DNA of 64,000 bases from assembly GCF_004119495.1 (NCBI RefSeq), contig NZ_NRQU01000011.1, positions 26,012-90,011 on the forward strand, written 5' to 3'. A program made the translations under genes and the position numbers. The stretch comes from Flavobacterium sp. YO12 (GTDB lineage Bacteria > Bacteroidota > Bacteroidia > Flavobacteriales > Flavobacteriaceae). The notes under the pieces are model-generated. The model did not search any database. It saw nothing but the letters and a program-made list of their open reading frames with translations, and was not told where the DNA came from. This document shows positions 45,799-55,323 of the stretch, in pieces; positions within the stretch are counted from its first letter, which is position 1, and each line of letters starts with the position of its first letter.

Positions 45799-46029
45799 AT
45801 GACAGCTTTTTTCGAAGGAATTCAATACTTATTCGTTAACATTTTGTTTGCTCCTCTTGACTTTTTACGTCGTTTGGAATTAATTACATGGTTTGGTGCA
45901 AACACTATTAACTGGATTTTCATGATCATCTGTTCATGTGCAATCGTTTATTGGATTAAACAATTACGCATTTTTGATGATGCTGGAACAGAAAACCAAG
46001 ATACAACAGCTCATTCATTTTTAAAATAA
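45799..46029 (+). CDS. Small membrane protein (DUF6341-like)
   Basis: Protein of 76 residues with a C-terminal helix around FGANTINWIFMIICSCAIVYWI and an amphipathic N-terminal region. It is divergent from the DUF6427-like gene and convergent with purD. Function unknown; it is usually found in this position in Flavobacteria. Confidence 0.75.
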   Translation: MTAFFEGIQYLFVNILFAPLDFLRRLELITWFGANTINWIFMIICSCAIVYWIKQLRIFDDAGTENQDTTAHSFLK

Positions 46030-46030
46030 A

Positions 46031-46061
46031 AACCAAACCCTTTAATTAAAAAGGGCTGGTT
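46031..46061. terminator. Hairpin terminator between the DUF6341 gene and purD
   Basis: AACCAAACCCTT pairs with AAGGGCTGGTT around an AT loop, with one bulge. It lies between convergent genes and can serve both. Confidence 0.65.
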
Positions 46062-46070
46062 AATTTATTT

Positions 46071-47345
46071 TTAAATTAAATCGAAGCCAATATCTTTTCT
46101 AAAATACATCTTATCAAAGCTTAGTTTATCTATGTTTTGGTAAGATTTTTTTATGGCCTGCTGGAAATCATCTCCATATGATGTTACAGTCAAAACACGT
46201 CCTCCATTAGTAACGACATTTTCGTTATCTAATTTTGTTCCCGCGTGAAAAACTATAGAATCTGTAATATTTTCTAAACCAGTAATTACTTTCCCTTTTT
46301 CAAAATCTTCAGGATATCCTCCAGAAACCACCATAATTGTCGTAGCACTTCTTGGATCAACCTCTAAAGTAAAATCGTCTAATTTTTGATTCGCAACCGA
46401 AAGGAATAATTCAACTAAATCAGATTTTAATCTCGGAACCACAACTTCAGTTTCAGGATCTCCCATTCTTACGTTGTATTCAATAACGATTGGCTCGTTT
46501 TTTACATTGATTAAACCAATGAACACAAAACCTTTGTATTCGATTCCGTCTTTTTGGAAACCTTCAATAGTTGGTTTTACGATACGAGTTTCAATTTTTT
46601 CCATCAAAACAGCATCAACATAAGGAACTGGAGAAACTGCTCCCATTCCGCCTGTATTTAGTCCTGTATCGCCTTCACCAATTCGTTTGTAATCTTTTGC
46701 CGTTGGAAGAATTTTATAGCTTTTACCGTCAGTCAAAACAAAACAGCTTAATTCAATTCCGTCCAAAAATTCTTCAATAACAACTTTCGAACTTGCTGCT
46801 CCAAATTTTGAATGAACAAGCATATTTCTTAATTCCGTTTTAGCCTCTTCAAGATCTTGAATAATCAAAACTCCTTTTCCTGCTGCTAAACCGTCTGCTT
46901 TTAAAACGTACGGAGGTTGTAAAGTTTCTAAGAATGCACATCCATTTTCAACCGTTTCGGCAGTAAAACTATCGTAAGCCGCAGTTGGAATGTTATGTTT
47001 CATCAAGAATTCTTTTGCAAATTCTTTACTTCCTTCTAACTGTGCTCCTAATTTTGATGGTCCAATTACTGGAATATGTTTTAAACTTTCGTCGTTTTTA
47101 AAATAATCATAAATTCCTTTTACTAAAGGATCTTCTGGACCTACAACAACCATACTTACTTTTTCTTGAAGTACAAATGTTTTAATAGCATCAAAATCGG
47201 TTGGAGACATTGCAACATTTGTAGCAATTGCAGCTGTTCCTGCATTTCCTGGTGCAACAAAAAGTTTTTCGCAAAGCGGACTCTGAATCATTTTCCACGC
47301 AAAAGCATGCTCTCTTCCGCCTGATCCCAATAATAAAATTGTCAT
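46071..47345 (-). CDS. purD: Phosphoribosylamine-glycine ligase
   Basis: Protein of 424 residues, second step of purine synthesis (ATP-grasp). N-terminal LLLGSGGREHAFAWKM, ATP-grasp loop DGLAAGKGV, substrate motif NTGGMGAVSPVP and RMGDPETEVV are all present. It stands alone, with a TATTTTTG -7 element upstream. Confidence 0.97.
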   Translation of the reverse strand: MTILLLGSGGREHAFAWKMIQSPLCEKLFVAPGNAGTAAIATNVAMSPTDFDAIKTFVLQEKVSMVVVGPEDPLVKGIYDYFKNDESLKHIPVIGPSKLGAQLEGSKEFAKEFLMKHNIPTAAYDSFTAETVENGCAFLETLQPPYVLKADGLAAGKGVLIIQDLEEAKTELRNMLVHSKFGAASSKVVIEEFLDGIELSCFVLTDGKSYKILPTAKDYKRIGEGDTGLNTGGMGAVSPVPYVDAVLMEKIETRIVKPTIEGFQKDGIEYKGFVFIGLINVKNEPIVIEYNVRMGDPETEVVVPRLKSDLVELFLSVANQKLDDFTLEVDPRSATTIMVVSGGYPEDFEKGKVITGLENITDSIVFHAGTKLDNENVVTNGGRVLTVTSYGDDFQQAIKKSYQNIDKLSFDKMYFRKDIGFDLI

Positions 47346-47370
47346 GGTATAGTTGTATTTAGTTGTGGTG

Positions 47371-47378
47371 CAAAAATA
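47371..47378 (-). promoter_or_regulatory. Putative -7 element TATTTTTG upstream of purD
   Basis: TATTTTTG on the minus strand fits TAnnTTTG and lies 25 bases before the purD ATG. Confidence 0.5.
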
Positions 47379-47452
47379 ATTGCTTTTGCACGTAAAAAAT
47401 AATTAAATCTTAAAAACTTATTGATTCTTCACTGTTCATAATTGCTAAATAT

Positions 47453-47460
47453 TACTTTTG
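47453..47460 (+). promoter_or_regulatory. Putative -7 element TACTTTTG before the CapK-like gene
   Basis: TACTTTTG fits TAnnTTTG and ends 18 bases before the ATG at 47479. It supports 47479, not 47856, as the natural gene start. Confidence 0.55.
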
Positions 47461-47478
47461 ACTAAAATTATAAGAAAA

Positions 47479-48788
47479 ATGATTCGCCTTTTTGATCTTT
47501 CTCTTCAGTTAAATGGTTTTCCGATAAAGAAAGCCAAAGCCGAATTGGACAAAATTGTTTGTTTTTCTGAAGAAGAATTTGCTTCATTTCTTGAAAAAAA
47601 AAGAAAGAAATTGTTGATTTTCACTTAAAAAACAACTCTTTTTATGCGGCATTAGTTGGAGATAAAACTTTTAAAAATTGGGAAGATTTACCGATTTTAA
47701 ATAAACAGAATCTTCAAAAGCCGCTGCAAGAAAGACTTTCAAAAGGCTATTCTAAAAAAAACATTTACCTCAACAAAACATCAGGATCAAGCGGAACTCC
47801 TTTAATTTTTGCCAAAGATAAATATTCACACGCTTTAACTTGGGCATCAAATATTATGCGTTTTGGATGGTTTAGCATTGATTTTAATCATTCGTATCAA
47901 GCACGTTTTTATGGAATTCCGATGGATTTTATTGGCTATCAAAAAGAACGTTTCAAAGATTTTTTGAGTCGCCGGGTTCGATTCCCAGTATTTGATTTAT
48001 CAGATGATGTTTTGACTAAATTTTTAAAAAAATTCAAATCGAAAAAGTTCGATTACATCAACGGCTATACAAGTTCAATTGTTCTGTTTGCTAAATTTCT
48101 AGAACAAAAAAATATTACTTTAAAAGAGATTTGTCCAACATTAAAAGCTTGTTTTGTTACTTCAGAAATGCTTTTTGAGACAGATAAAATCCTTTTAGAA
48201 AAACAATTCGGAATTCCGATTATCAATGAATATGGCGCTTCTGAACTGGATTTAATTGCTTTTGAAAATCCTCAAAACGAATGGCAAATTAATGCCGAAA
48301 CACTTTTTGTAGAAATTTTAGACCAAAACAATAAAGTTCTCCCTTACGGGGAAGAAGGAAAAATTGTGATCACTTCTTTATTCAATAAAGCCAATCCTTT
48401 TATCAGATATGAAATTGGCGACATTGGAATTTTAGACGAAAAAAGCACACCACAAAAACCAATTCTTAAAAAACTTATTGGCAGAACAAATGATATTGCA
48501 ATTCTTTCAAGCGGAAAAAAATCGCCCGGTTTGACCTTTTATTACATAACCAAAAGCATTATTGAAGACGATGGAAACGTAAAAGAATTTATCATTAAAC
48601 AAACGCAATTAGATACTTTTGAAATTGATTATGTTGCTGAAAAAGAATTGATTTCAGAACAAATTCAAAAAATACAAGAAGCCATTGATTCATATTTAGA
48701 ACCCAATTTAAACTTCACTTTTACAAGAAAAACTGTTTTAGAAAGAACTAATCGCGGGAAACTAAAACAATTTAAATCCTATTTATAA
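47479..48788 (+). pseudogene. CapK/PaaK-like adenylate-forming ligase, frame broken at A9 run
   Basis: About 436 residues after repair. MIRLFDLSLQLNGFPIKKAK reads from 47479 to the A9 run 47594-47602, then stops. Adding one A gives FLEKKKKEIVDFHLKNNSFY and continues into the frame that runs to 48788. Motifs: ATP loop KTSGSSGTPLIF, NEYGASELDLIAF, RYEIGDIG and KLIGRTNDIAI, typical of CapK/PaaK. It lies at the left end of the polysaccharide region and may activate a carboxylic acid used as a modification. An artefactual deletion is likelier than decay because every motif is intact. Confidence 0.82.
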
Positions 48789-48803
48789 GTATAAATAAAA
48801 CCT

Positions 48804-48811
48804 TACATTTG
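48804..48811 (+). promoter_or_regulatory. Putative -7 element TACATTTG before the ORF6N gene
   Basis: TACATTTG fits TAnnTTTG, lies 15 bases after the CapK-like stop and 20 bases before the ORF6N ATG. The gene probably has its own promoter. Confidence 0.55.
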
Positions 48812-48831
48812 TTTTTTTTAATTAAAAACTT

Positions 48832-49353
48832 ATGGAAGATCATTCTTTACTTTCTGAAGAAACAATTTCTAATAAAATATATTTTATCCGTGGTCAAAAA
48901 GTGATGCTGGATAGCCATTTAGCTTCACTATATGGAGTAGAAACAAAAGTTCTAAAACAATCTGTTAAACGAAATATTTCAAGATTTCCAGAAGATTTTA
49001 TGTTTCAGTTATCGCAAAATGAATTTAATAACTTGAGGTCACAAATTGTGACCTCAAGTTGGGGAGGAACGAGAATCTCTCCTTTTGCTTTTACTGAACA
49101 TGGTATTCTAATGCTCTCAAGTATTTTAAAAAGTGACAAAGCCATCCAAACCAATATTCAAATTATGAGGATTTTCACAAAAGTGAGACAAATGCTTTTG
49201 GATACAACAGAAATTAAGGTTGATATTCTACAAATCCAGAAGAAGTTAGAAAATCATGATAAAAATATTGAATTGGTTTTTTCTTATTTAGATGAATTGA
49301 CTGAAAAGAAAGAAAATGAATCTGAAAGAGTGAAGATTGGATATAAAAAATAA
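48832..49353 (+). CDS. ORF6N-domain DNA-binding protein
   Basis: Protein of 173 residues. The ORF6N/KilA-N-like domain (about 14-100) includes IYFIRGQKVMLDSHLASLYG, VKRNISRFPEDFMFQLS, LRSQIVTSSWGG and AFTEHGILMLSS, all family hallmarks. A C-terminal coiled coil (about 125-165) probably mediates dimerisation. Such proteins occur in phages and as chromosomal copies in Bacteroidota; their targets are generally not known. The codons for LRSQIVTSS lie within a 29-nt DNA palindrome related to four palindromes just downstream. Confidence 0.88.
   Translation: MEDHSLLSEETISNKIYFIRGQKVMLDSHLASLYGVETKVLKQSVKRNISRFPEDFMFQLSQNEFNNLRSQIVTSSWGGTRISPFAFTEHGILMLSSILKSDKAIQTNIQIMRIFTKVRQMLLDTTEIKVDILQIQKKLENHDKNIELVFSYLDELTEKKENESERVKIGYKK
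49031..49059. repeat. In-frame palindrome inside the ORF6N gene
   Basis: ACTTGAGGTCACAA-A-TTGTGACCTCAAGT: 14-nt arms, perfectly complementary around one central A. It encodes the conserved NLRSQIVTSS part of the protein. Its core GGTCACAAATTGTGACC is identical to that of the palindrome at 49355. Confidence 0.95.
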
Positions 49354-49354
49354 T

Positions 49355-49612
49355 TCTTTAAGGTCACAAATTGTGACCTTAAAGAGTTAGCGAAAATCAA
49401 TTTTACCTTTCGAAAAATATAGCCAATGGTTTCAACCATTGGACACAATATCTTTCTCCAATACGTTTCCCACGGTTGAAACCATTGGCTATATTTTGAA
49501 TAAGATGGAAAAATTGGAGGTCGCAAATTGCGACCTCCAATTCTAAGCGAAATTCTTCAAGGTCACAATTTGTGACCTTGAAACTTGAAGTCGCAATTTG
49601 CGGCTTCAAGTT
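49355..49612. repeat. Cluster of four related palindromes after the ORF6N gene
   Basis: Palindromes at 49355-49385 (core GGTCACAAATTGTGACC), 49512-49542 (core GGTCGCAAATTGCGACC), 49556-49582 (core GGTCACAATTTGTGACC) and 49582-49612 (core AGTCGCAATTTGCGGCT, one mismatch). Arms differ outside the core, but each arm change is matched by its partner (TTTAAGG/CCTTAAA, TTGGAGG/CCTCCAA, TTCAAGG/CCTTGAA), so hairpin or dyad symmetry is kept. The interval has no convincing gene; minus-strand frames across it arise from the palindromes. Confidence 0.92.
49414..49497. repeat. 24-bp inverted repeat nested among the palindromes
   Basis: AAAATATAGCCAATGGTTTC plus AACC at 49414-49437 returns as its exact reverse complement at 49474-49497, with a 36-base spacer. 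The left arm also contains a smaller dyad, CCAATGG...CCATTGG, that runs into the spacer. It looks like a separate repeat family inserted within the palindrome cluster. Confidence 0.9.
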
Positions 49613-49617
49613 GAATT

Positions 49618-50385
49618 TTAAATCTTCCTTATATATTGTGGTTTGATTATCAATTGAGTAAATAAAAACCTCATCATCAACAAAACAGAAAAAACGAAAT
49701 TATACCCATGAAATTCCCTGTAAACACCAAAGTTATGTTTGATCAATTTGAATTTCGATGAAGAAATAGAATCCTTTCTAATTCTATAAAACGCTAAAGA
49801 TTCTGGAATAGCTTCTGCTGTTTTTATTTGTTTTAAAATAGTAAGCCACAATCTCCAATCCTGTCTTTTTTGAGAAGATTCTAATTTGATTTTTCCAAAA
49901 AAATCTGCGTCGTAAATAGCGGTTAAATTTCCAACGTAATTGCAAAAAAACAGTTGTTTATATGTCAATGGTATTGGAGTTTGAACTCTTCTGTTTAAAT
50001 TGTTTCCGTTGTCATCAATACAATCGTAAAAGCTAAATGTAAATGGTAGATTATTTGCTTTTAAAAACTGGATTTGCTTTTCTAATTTAGTTGAAAGCCA
50101 TAAATCATCGGCATCTAAAAATGCAATATATTTTCCTGAAGCTTTTTCTAAGGCTTTGTTTCTTGCAAAACCGTTTCCTGAATTTGTTTCTAGTTGGAAT
50201 AATTTGATTCGGCTGTCTTTTTGGGCAAAATCATCAATTATTTTTACGGTTTCATCTGTAGAGGCATCATCAACCAAAATCATTTCCCAGTTCTCGTAAG
50301 TTTGCTTTTGAACTGATTCGATAGCGGCTTTAATGAATTTTTCAGCATTAAACGTTGGCATTAAAATAGAAACTAAATCATTCAT
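49618..50385 (-). CDS. Family 2 glycosyltransferase
   Basis: Protein of 255 residues. It opens VSILMPTFNAEKFIKAAIES and has DDASTDETV and the metal-binding FLDADDLW, typical of GT-A family 2. It adds one sugar of the surface polysaccharide repeat unit; donor unknown. Its ATG overlaps the stop of the WcaJ-like gene by one base. Confidence 0.9.
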   Translation of the reverse strand: MNDLVSILMPTFNAEKFIKAAIESVQKQTYENWEMILVDDASTDETVKIIDDFAQKDSRIKLFQLETNSGNGFARNKALEKASGKYIAFLDADDLWLSTKLEKQIQFLKANNLPFTFSFYDCIDDNGNNLNRRVQTPIPLTYKQLFFCNYVGNLTAIYDADFFGKIKLESSQKRQDWRLWLTILKQIKTAEAIPESLAFYRIRKDSISSSKFKLIKHNFGVYREFHGYNFVFSVLLMMRFLFTQLIIKPQYIRKI

Positions 50386-51754
50386 TAATATGCCTTTTGA
50401 TCGCCTTTAAAAATATTAATAACAGTTTGAAGGATTATTTTTAAATCTAAAATTAAAGACCAGTTTTCAATATAAAAAACATCAAACTTTATTCGATTTA
50501 TCATATCTCTTTCTATCGTTATTTCGCCTCTAAAACCACTTACTTGTGCTAAACCAGTAATTCCGGGCTTTACACAATGGCGAATCATGTATTTTTTTAC
50601 TTTGCTGCTGTATTCTTTATTCTGAGACCATAAATGAGGTCTGGGTCCAACTACGGACATATCGCCGAATAGAACATTTATAAATTGCGGCAATTCGTCT
50701 ATGCTTGTTTTTCTCATAAAACGCCCCATTCTTGTTACACGAGGATCGTCTTTTGAAGCTTCTTTTTCAGTTGTTTTATTAATGTGCATAGAACGTAATT
50801 TGTAACATACAAATTCGTTCTCATCTATTCCTGGTCTGCCTTGCTTGAAAAAACAGGTCCTTTTGATTCTAATTTGATTAAAATAGCCAATAATGGAATC
50901 AGCCATGACAATAAAAAACGATTACTATGAGAGAAAATAAAACATCAAACAGACGCTTCATGAATTTTACTGCAGGCTCATTAAGTATCGTTTGTTTTAA
51001 TGACAGTACTGGAAAAAATCATAGTAATCTATCTTTAAATTTTTGAAAAAACATCCTTTGTATCAGGAATAAACTTTATCGTTTTATTATTTTCATCTGC
51101 AAAATCAATTAGATCTTTCAAACTGTTATTTGATACTTCGTTTAAAGAACAGTAAATTTCATCGACTTCATTTTCGATCACAAATGGCTTTAATGCATCT
51201 AATTTTCCAGTAATACTCTGATCTGCATTTATATCTGAAAAATATCCCAAAAATCTATATCCATAGTCCTTTCTGGTTTCAAAAAGATTTTTAAGACTAA
51301 TGGCCTCTGGCGTAAATCCAATAATAACAGCATTCCTATAATTGTTGCCAGTTATTATTCTATACTCTTTTAAATAAAAAAACCAAGCAAATTTAAAAAC
51401 GGTAACCACTACCAAAACCAGAATTATAAACAAAAAAATCTTTGATTCGTTAAAAATCGCTTGTCTAGAAAATGGAAAAAATGCAATAACAGTCAAGAGA
51501 AATAAAATTCCTTGTTTGATTATTTTTGATGTAATAGCAACTGGAGTTGTAAAGCGATATACATCATAAAATTTAACAAAAAAAGCAACTATTCCCCAAG
51601 CGATAATTTGATAAAATATTAAAATCCAAATATTTGATGGGCTCAGTTCATTAAAAAAAATGAAAAAACTGAGTACAGAGATCATTGTCAGGTCGATTAA
51701 AATACTTATTGGCCTAATATATTTTGAATATCTTCCTGTGTGAAATGCCATCAT
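50385..51754 (-). pseudogene. WcaJ-like undecaprenyl-phosphate sugar phosphotransferase, broken at four homopolymers
   Basis: Priming enzyme that transfers a sugar phosphate to undecaprenyl phosphate. The N-terminal part (51754-51035) has four to five helices and a CoA-binding-like domain (NAVIIGFTPEAISLKNLF). The C-terminal transferase has FFKQGRPGIDENEF, SIDELPQFINVLFGDMSVVG (split here), GPRPH and GITGLAQVSGFRG. Restoring one base at each of T5 51040-51044, A6 51013-51018, A6 50913-50918 and A6 50848-50853 yields one continuous frame of about 457 residues, including DVFSKNLKIDYYDFFPVLSL. As written it is two unlinked pieces. Confidence 0.85.
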
Positions 51755-51817
51755 AAATAATTCCTGTATCCTTTTTTTATCAAAATTTACTGCATTCGAA
51801 AATAATTCCGTTTACCA

Positions 51818-52801
51818 TTATCGTATATAACCTGAGAAATCCTTGTGTTCTTCTTTAGAAAGTTCTTCTTTAGAAAGTGATCTAAAATAATCATACGTAA
51901 TTTTCATTCCTTCAGAACGGCTCACTTTTGCTTCCCAACCCAATAATTCTTTAGCTTTGGTAGTATCTGGCTGACGCTGCAATGGATCGTTTATAGGCAA
52001 TGGATGATAAACTACTTTTTGATTTGTTCCGGTAAGTTTTATAATTTCTTCTGCAAAATCTTTTATTGTTATCTCATCTGGATTTCCAATGTTTACGGGA
52101 TATACATAATCAGAATGCAGCAATCTAAAAATACCTTCTACTTGATCATCCACATAACAAAATGAACGAGTCTGCATACCATCTCCAAAAATCGTTAAAT
52201 CTTCTCCACGCAAAGCCTGACCAATAAAAGCAGGAATTACACGCCCGTCATTCAATCGCATTCTTGGACCATAAGTATTAAAAATACGTACAATTCTGGT
52301 TTCAACACCGTGAAAAGTATGATATGCCATTGTTATTGATTCCTGAAAACGTTTGGCTTCGTCATAAACACCTCTTGGTCCAATTGTATTTACGTTTCCA
52401 TAATATTCTTCTGTTTGCGGATGTACTAATGGATCTCCGTATACTTCAGATGTTGAAGCGATTAATATTCTAGCTTTTTTAACTCTCGCCAATCCTAATA
52501 AATTATGTGTCCCTAAAGAACCCACTTTTAAGGTCTGGATTGGAATTTTTAAATAATCTATTGGACTTGCCGGCGATGCAAAATGTAAAATATAATCTAA
52601 ATCGCCTGGTATATGAACAAATTTTGTAATGTCGTGATGGTAAAATTCAAAATGTTCTAATTTGAATAAATGCTCAATGTTTTTAAGATCTCCAGTAATC
52701 AAATTATCCATTCCTATAACAAAATAGCCTTCTTTGATAAATCGATCGCACAAATGTGATCCTAAAAAACCCGCTGCTCCGGTAATAAGTATTCTTTTCA
52801 T
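51818..52801 (-). CDS. UDP-glucuronate decarboxylase (UDP-xylose synthase family)
   Basis: Protein of 327 residues, an extended SDR. The ATG at 52801 gives [20 protein letters not shown] with the NAD-binding GxxGxxG. Catalytic STSEVYGDP and YDEAK, and the family-specific [19 protein letters not shown] and [12 protein letters not shown] are present. It makes UDP-xylose from UDP-glucuronate, so xylose or a derivative probably occurs in the polysaccharide. A TACATTTG -7 element lies upstream. Confidence 0.92.
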   Translation of the reverse strand: MKRILITGAAGFLGSHLCDRFIKEGYFVIGMDNLITGDLKNIEHLFKLEHFEFYHHDITKFVHIPGDLDYILHFASPASPIDYLKIPIQTLKVGSLGTHNLLGLARVKKARILIASTSEVYGDPLVHPQTEEYYGNVNTIGPRGVYDEAKRFQESITMAYHTFHGVETRIVRIFNTYGPRMRLNDGRVIPAFIGQALRGEDLTIFGDGMQTRSFCYVDDQVEGIFRLLHSDYVYPVNIGNPDEITIKDFAEEIIKLTGTNQKVVYHPLPINDPLQRQPDTTKAKELLGWEAKVSRSEGMKITYDYFRSLSKEELSKEEHKDFSGYIR

Positions 52802-52849
52802 AATGATTTTATTGAACCTTTTGTTTTTGATAATGGCTGCAAATATGCA

Positions 52850-52857
52850 CAAATGTA
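52850..52857 (-). promoter_or_regulatory. Putative -7 element TACATTTG upstream of the decarboxylase gene
   Basis: TACATTTG on the minus strand fits TAnnTTTG and lies 48 bases before the ATG at 52801. It is in the divergent gap shared with the GT4 gene. Confidence 0.5.
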
Positions 52858-52973
52858 ATAAAATATCCGGCCTTTTAAATTTGCTGAAATTTTTACTAAA
52901 AAAGAGATTTGGCTTTTTTACACCAATATTAAATAGGTTTATTCTATTTTTACGATTCTAAATTCTAAATGTT

Positions 52974-54050
52974 TTGAAAGTTGTACATATTGTTGAGGCA
53001 CTAGAAGGCGGCGTTTATACTTATTTTAAAGATTTGTCAGCTTACTTTGGTGATGAAAAAATAAGCGAAAACATTGAAACTACTATTATTTACAGCAGTA
53101 ATAGAAATGGTGTAAGTACTCAAAAAGTTAACGCTGAGTTCTCTAAAGGTATTAACTTAGTACACCTCGATATGGTTCGGGAAATTTCTCTTGCGAAAGA
53201 CTTAAAATCTATAGTCAAACTTACTCAAGAACTTAAAAAAATTAATCCTGATATTATTCATCTTCATTCCTCAAAAGCGGGGGTTTTAGGACGACTTTCT
53301 TCTTTTTTCTTATTCAAAAAAACAAAACTTTTTTATTCTCCACATGGCTATGCTTTTTTAAGAACTGACATTTCAAATCGTACAAAAAGGTTTTATTCTG
53401 TTATAGAAAAAAACTTTCAGTACCTATTTGGAGGAACAATTGTTGCCTGCGGTGATACTGAATTTGAAATTGCTAAAAATATTGGTCCTTCAAAACTTAT
53501 TAGAAACGGTGTTGCTATAAATGAAATTCGTAAATACTTTTTACCTCATCAAAACACAAAACTAACCATTGGTATATTGGGCAGAATAACTGCGGCTAGA
53601 AATCCTAAATTGTTTAATGAGATTGCTTTACAATTTCCTGATTTTAATTTTATCTGGATTGGTGACGGAGAACTAAACCATTTGATTACAGCACCAAATA
53701 TTCAAATCACGGGCTGGATTTTAGATAAAAATACAGTTTTTAAAACATTAAATTCTATTGATGTTTATCTGCAGACTTCTCTTTGGGAGGGTCTGCCTAT
53801 TGCAGTTCTTGAAGCAATGGCGTTACAAAAACCTGTAATTGCAACCCATATTATTGGCAATAAAGACATTGTTGTTCCTAATGAAACTGGATTTCTTTTT
53901 AGTGAAATCAATGAATTAAAAAGCTTTTTTAACGTTTTAAAAGATTCAGAAACAAGAACTGTTTTTGGAGAAAATGCATTAATTAGATGTTGTGACCTTT
54001 TTGATAAAAATAAAAACTTTAAACAGCTTTTTGATCTATACCAAGAATAG
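52974..54050 (+). CDS. Family 4 glycosyltransferase
   Basis: Protein of about 358 residues. N-terminal VVHIVEALEGGVYTYFKDLS, LHSSKAGVLGRLSSF, and the C-terminal nucleotide-sugar site WEGLPIAVLEAMALQKPVI with the EX7E pattern. The start is a TTG at 52974; if the T4 run at 52972-52975 had one more T, an ATG at 52969 would be in frame, so this could be another shortened homopolymer. The end overlaps the convergent O-antigen-ligase-like gene by 32 bases. Confidence 0.88.
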   Translation: MKVVHIVEALEGGVYTYFKDLSAYFGDEKISENIETTIIYSSNRNGVSTQKVNAEFSKGINLVHLDMVREISLAKDLKSIVKLTQELKKINPDIIHLHSSKAGVLGRLSSFFLFKKTKLFYSPHGYAFLRTDISNRTKRFYSVIEKNFQYLFGGTIVACGDTEFEIAKNIGPSKLIRNGVAINEIRKYFLPHQNTKLTIGILGRITAARNPKLFNEIALQFPDFNFIWIGDGELNHLITAPNIQITGWILDKNTVFKTLNSIDVYLQTSLWEGLPIAVLEAMALQKPVIATHIIGNKDIVVPNETGFLFSEINELKSFFNVLKDSETRTVFGENALIRCCDLFDKNKNFKQLFDLYQE

Positions 54051-55323
54051 TTTTTTGCTGCAGCCAATAACTTGAAAAAACCGAAAACCAAAATCCGCTA
54101 AAGGCGATACCATCAAATCTAAGCAAAAAATCATCAGTTAAATTTGAAGTAAAAAACAGGAAGAAAAATGAAATTACTATCGCGTTTTTCAAATCAAATC
54201 CTAAATATCCAATACCAAAAATATAAAATGCTACGACTAAGGGGCCAAGTATTCCAAATTTCAGTAAAAAATCTAAAAACTGGTTGTGGGTTGGAAATTC
54301 ATATTTAGCTAAAAACTGCTGATTGGTTGCTTTAAAGTATTTATTTAATTCAGGTTTTCCATCTGAAGCTCCTACTCCAAAAGGAAGTTTTTTAACGGAT
54401 AATTCCCAAGCTGATTTCCAAATTGAAAGTCTTGTTGCTAATGAATTGAAAGCATAAATTTCTGGATGATCAATTTCATCTAATTTCCCTACTTTATCCA
54501 TATAAGCAAAAGTTACATTAGAGTATTTCTCTTTCATATAAGGGTTTTTCTGTATGAAAACGAACAAAATACTGCCTAATACAAGTAAAACAGCTATTGC
54601 TGTTAGGATCATTTTTTTTATGCTGAATCTTGATTTTATTTCGAAAATGAAAACAACCAAAAAACCGATCAAAGCGTTAAGCAGCGCCATTCTGGTATTT
54701 ACTAAAAGGACAAAGAAAAACGAGAGTAAAAAAACAATGATTCGAAGTGTTTTAAAAGTACTTTTTTCTTTATTCTGAAAACTGTAAAATACAAAATAGA
54801 ATGCACAAATAGAAACAAAAGCCAAATGCATATTTAAAGCCGGCGCATGAATACCTATGCTGTCTGCAAATTTATAACCCATTTCCCAAAGATCGATTCT
54901 GCTTAAATATTTATTGACCAAGTCAGGATAAACCACATAAAATCTAGTTAAAAAAAACAGCATCATCATTGTTGTTGCAATACTATAAGTCTCGGCTAAT
55001 TTTAAAAATCTTACACGCTGATAATGACCAATTATAAAAATTGGAAATAATAGCAGCGAGGTACTCTTTTCAACCGCTTTTAAACCTTTGGATAAAGAAT
55101 CATTATTCCAGAAAAACAATAATTCTAACAAAAGTGGTGAAGCTATACAAACAACCAAAATCAAAGCGGTTTTGCTGAATTTTAGTTTTTTTACATAAAT
55201 CAGACTAAAAACACTAAATAGAATAATAAGCAGTGAACATGGTTTTCTGAATATCATTGCAATTGCAATCAGACATAAAAAAACATGAAATATTTTATTG
55301 AAGTTTTTTTCTGAAAGATTCAT
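54019..55323 (-). CDS. O-antigen ligase/polymerase-like membrane protein (Wzy/WaaL)
   Basis: Protein of about 434 residues with 10-12 helices and a large periplasmic loop containing WELSVKKLPFGVGASDGKP, PTHNQFLDFLLKFGILG (the Wzy_C-type H-N pattern). The start at 55323 (MNLSEKNFNK) is preferred to 55335. It overlaps the upstream gene's end by 29 bases and the convergent GT4 gene by 32 bases. Confidence 0.82.
   Translation of the reverse strand: MNLSEKNFNKIFHVFLCLIAIAMIFRKPCSLLIILFSVFSLIYVKKLKFSKTALILVVCIASPLLLELLFFWNNDSLSKGLKAVEKSTSLLLFPIFIIGHYQRVRFLKLAETYSIATTMMMLFFLTRFYVVYPDLVNKYLSRIDLWEMGYKFADSIGIHAPALNMHLAFVSICAFYFVFYSFQNKEKSTFKTLRIIVFLLSFFFVLLVNTRMALLNALIGFLVVFIFEIKSRFSIKKMILTAIAVLLVLGSILFVFIQKNPYMKEKYSNVTFAYMDKVGKLDEIDHPEIYAFNSLATRLSIWKSAWELSVKKLPFGVGASDGKPELNKYFKATNQQFLAKYEFPTHNQFLDFLLKFGILGPLVVAFYIFGIGYLGFDLKNAIVISFFFLFFTSNLTDDFLLRFDGIAFSGFWFSVFSSYWLQQKTILGIDQKAV

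Noticed and set aside
47856..48788. CapK-like gene starting at 47856
   Set aside because: The ATP-binding loop KTSGSSGTP lies upstream of 47856 in the same frame, so this would delete essential sequence. The start at 47479 plus one base in the A9 run restores the full family length.
49284..49609. Minus-strand reading frames of 68-80 codons containing LRSQFVT- and QIATSS-like segments
   Set aside because: They arise because the palindromes read similarly on both strands. There is no start context, no promoter, and the frames run across an unrelated 24-bp inverted repeat.
49355..49612. Palindrome cluster as a CRISPR array
   Set aside because: Units have no regular spacing, spacers are not of constant length, each unit is a full palindrome, and no cas gene is nearby.
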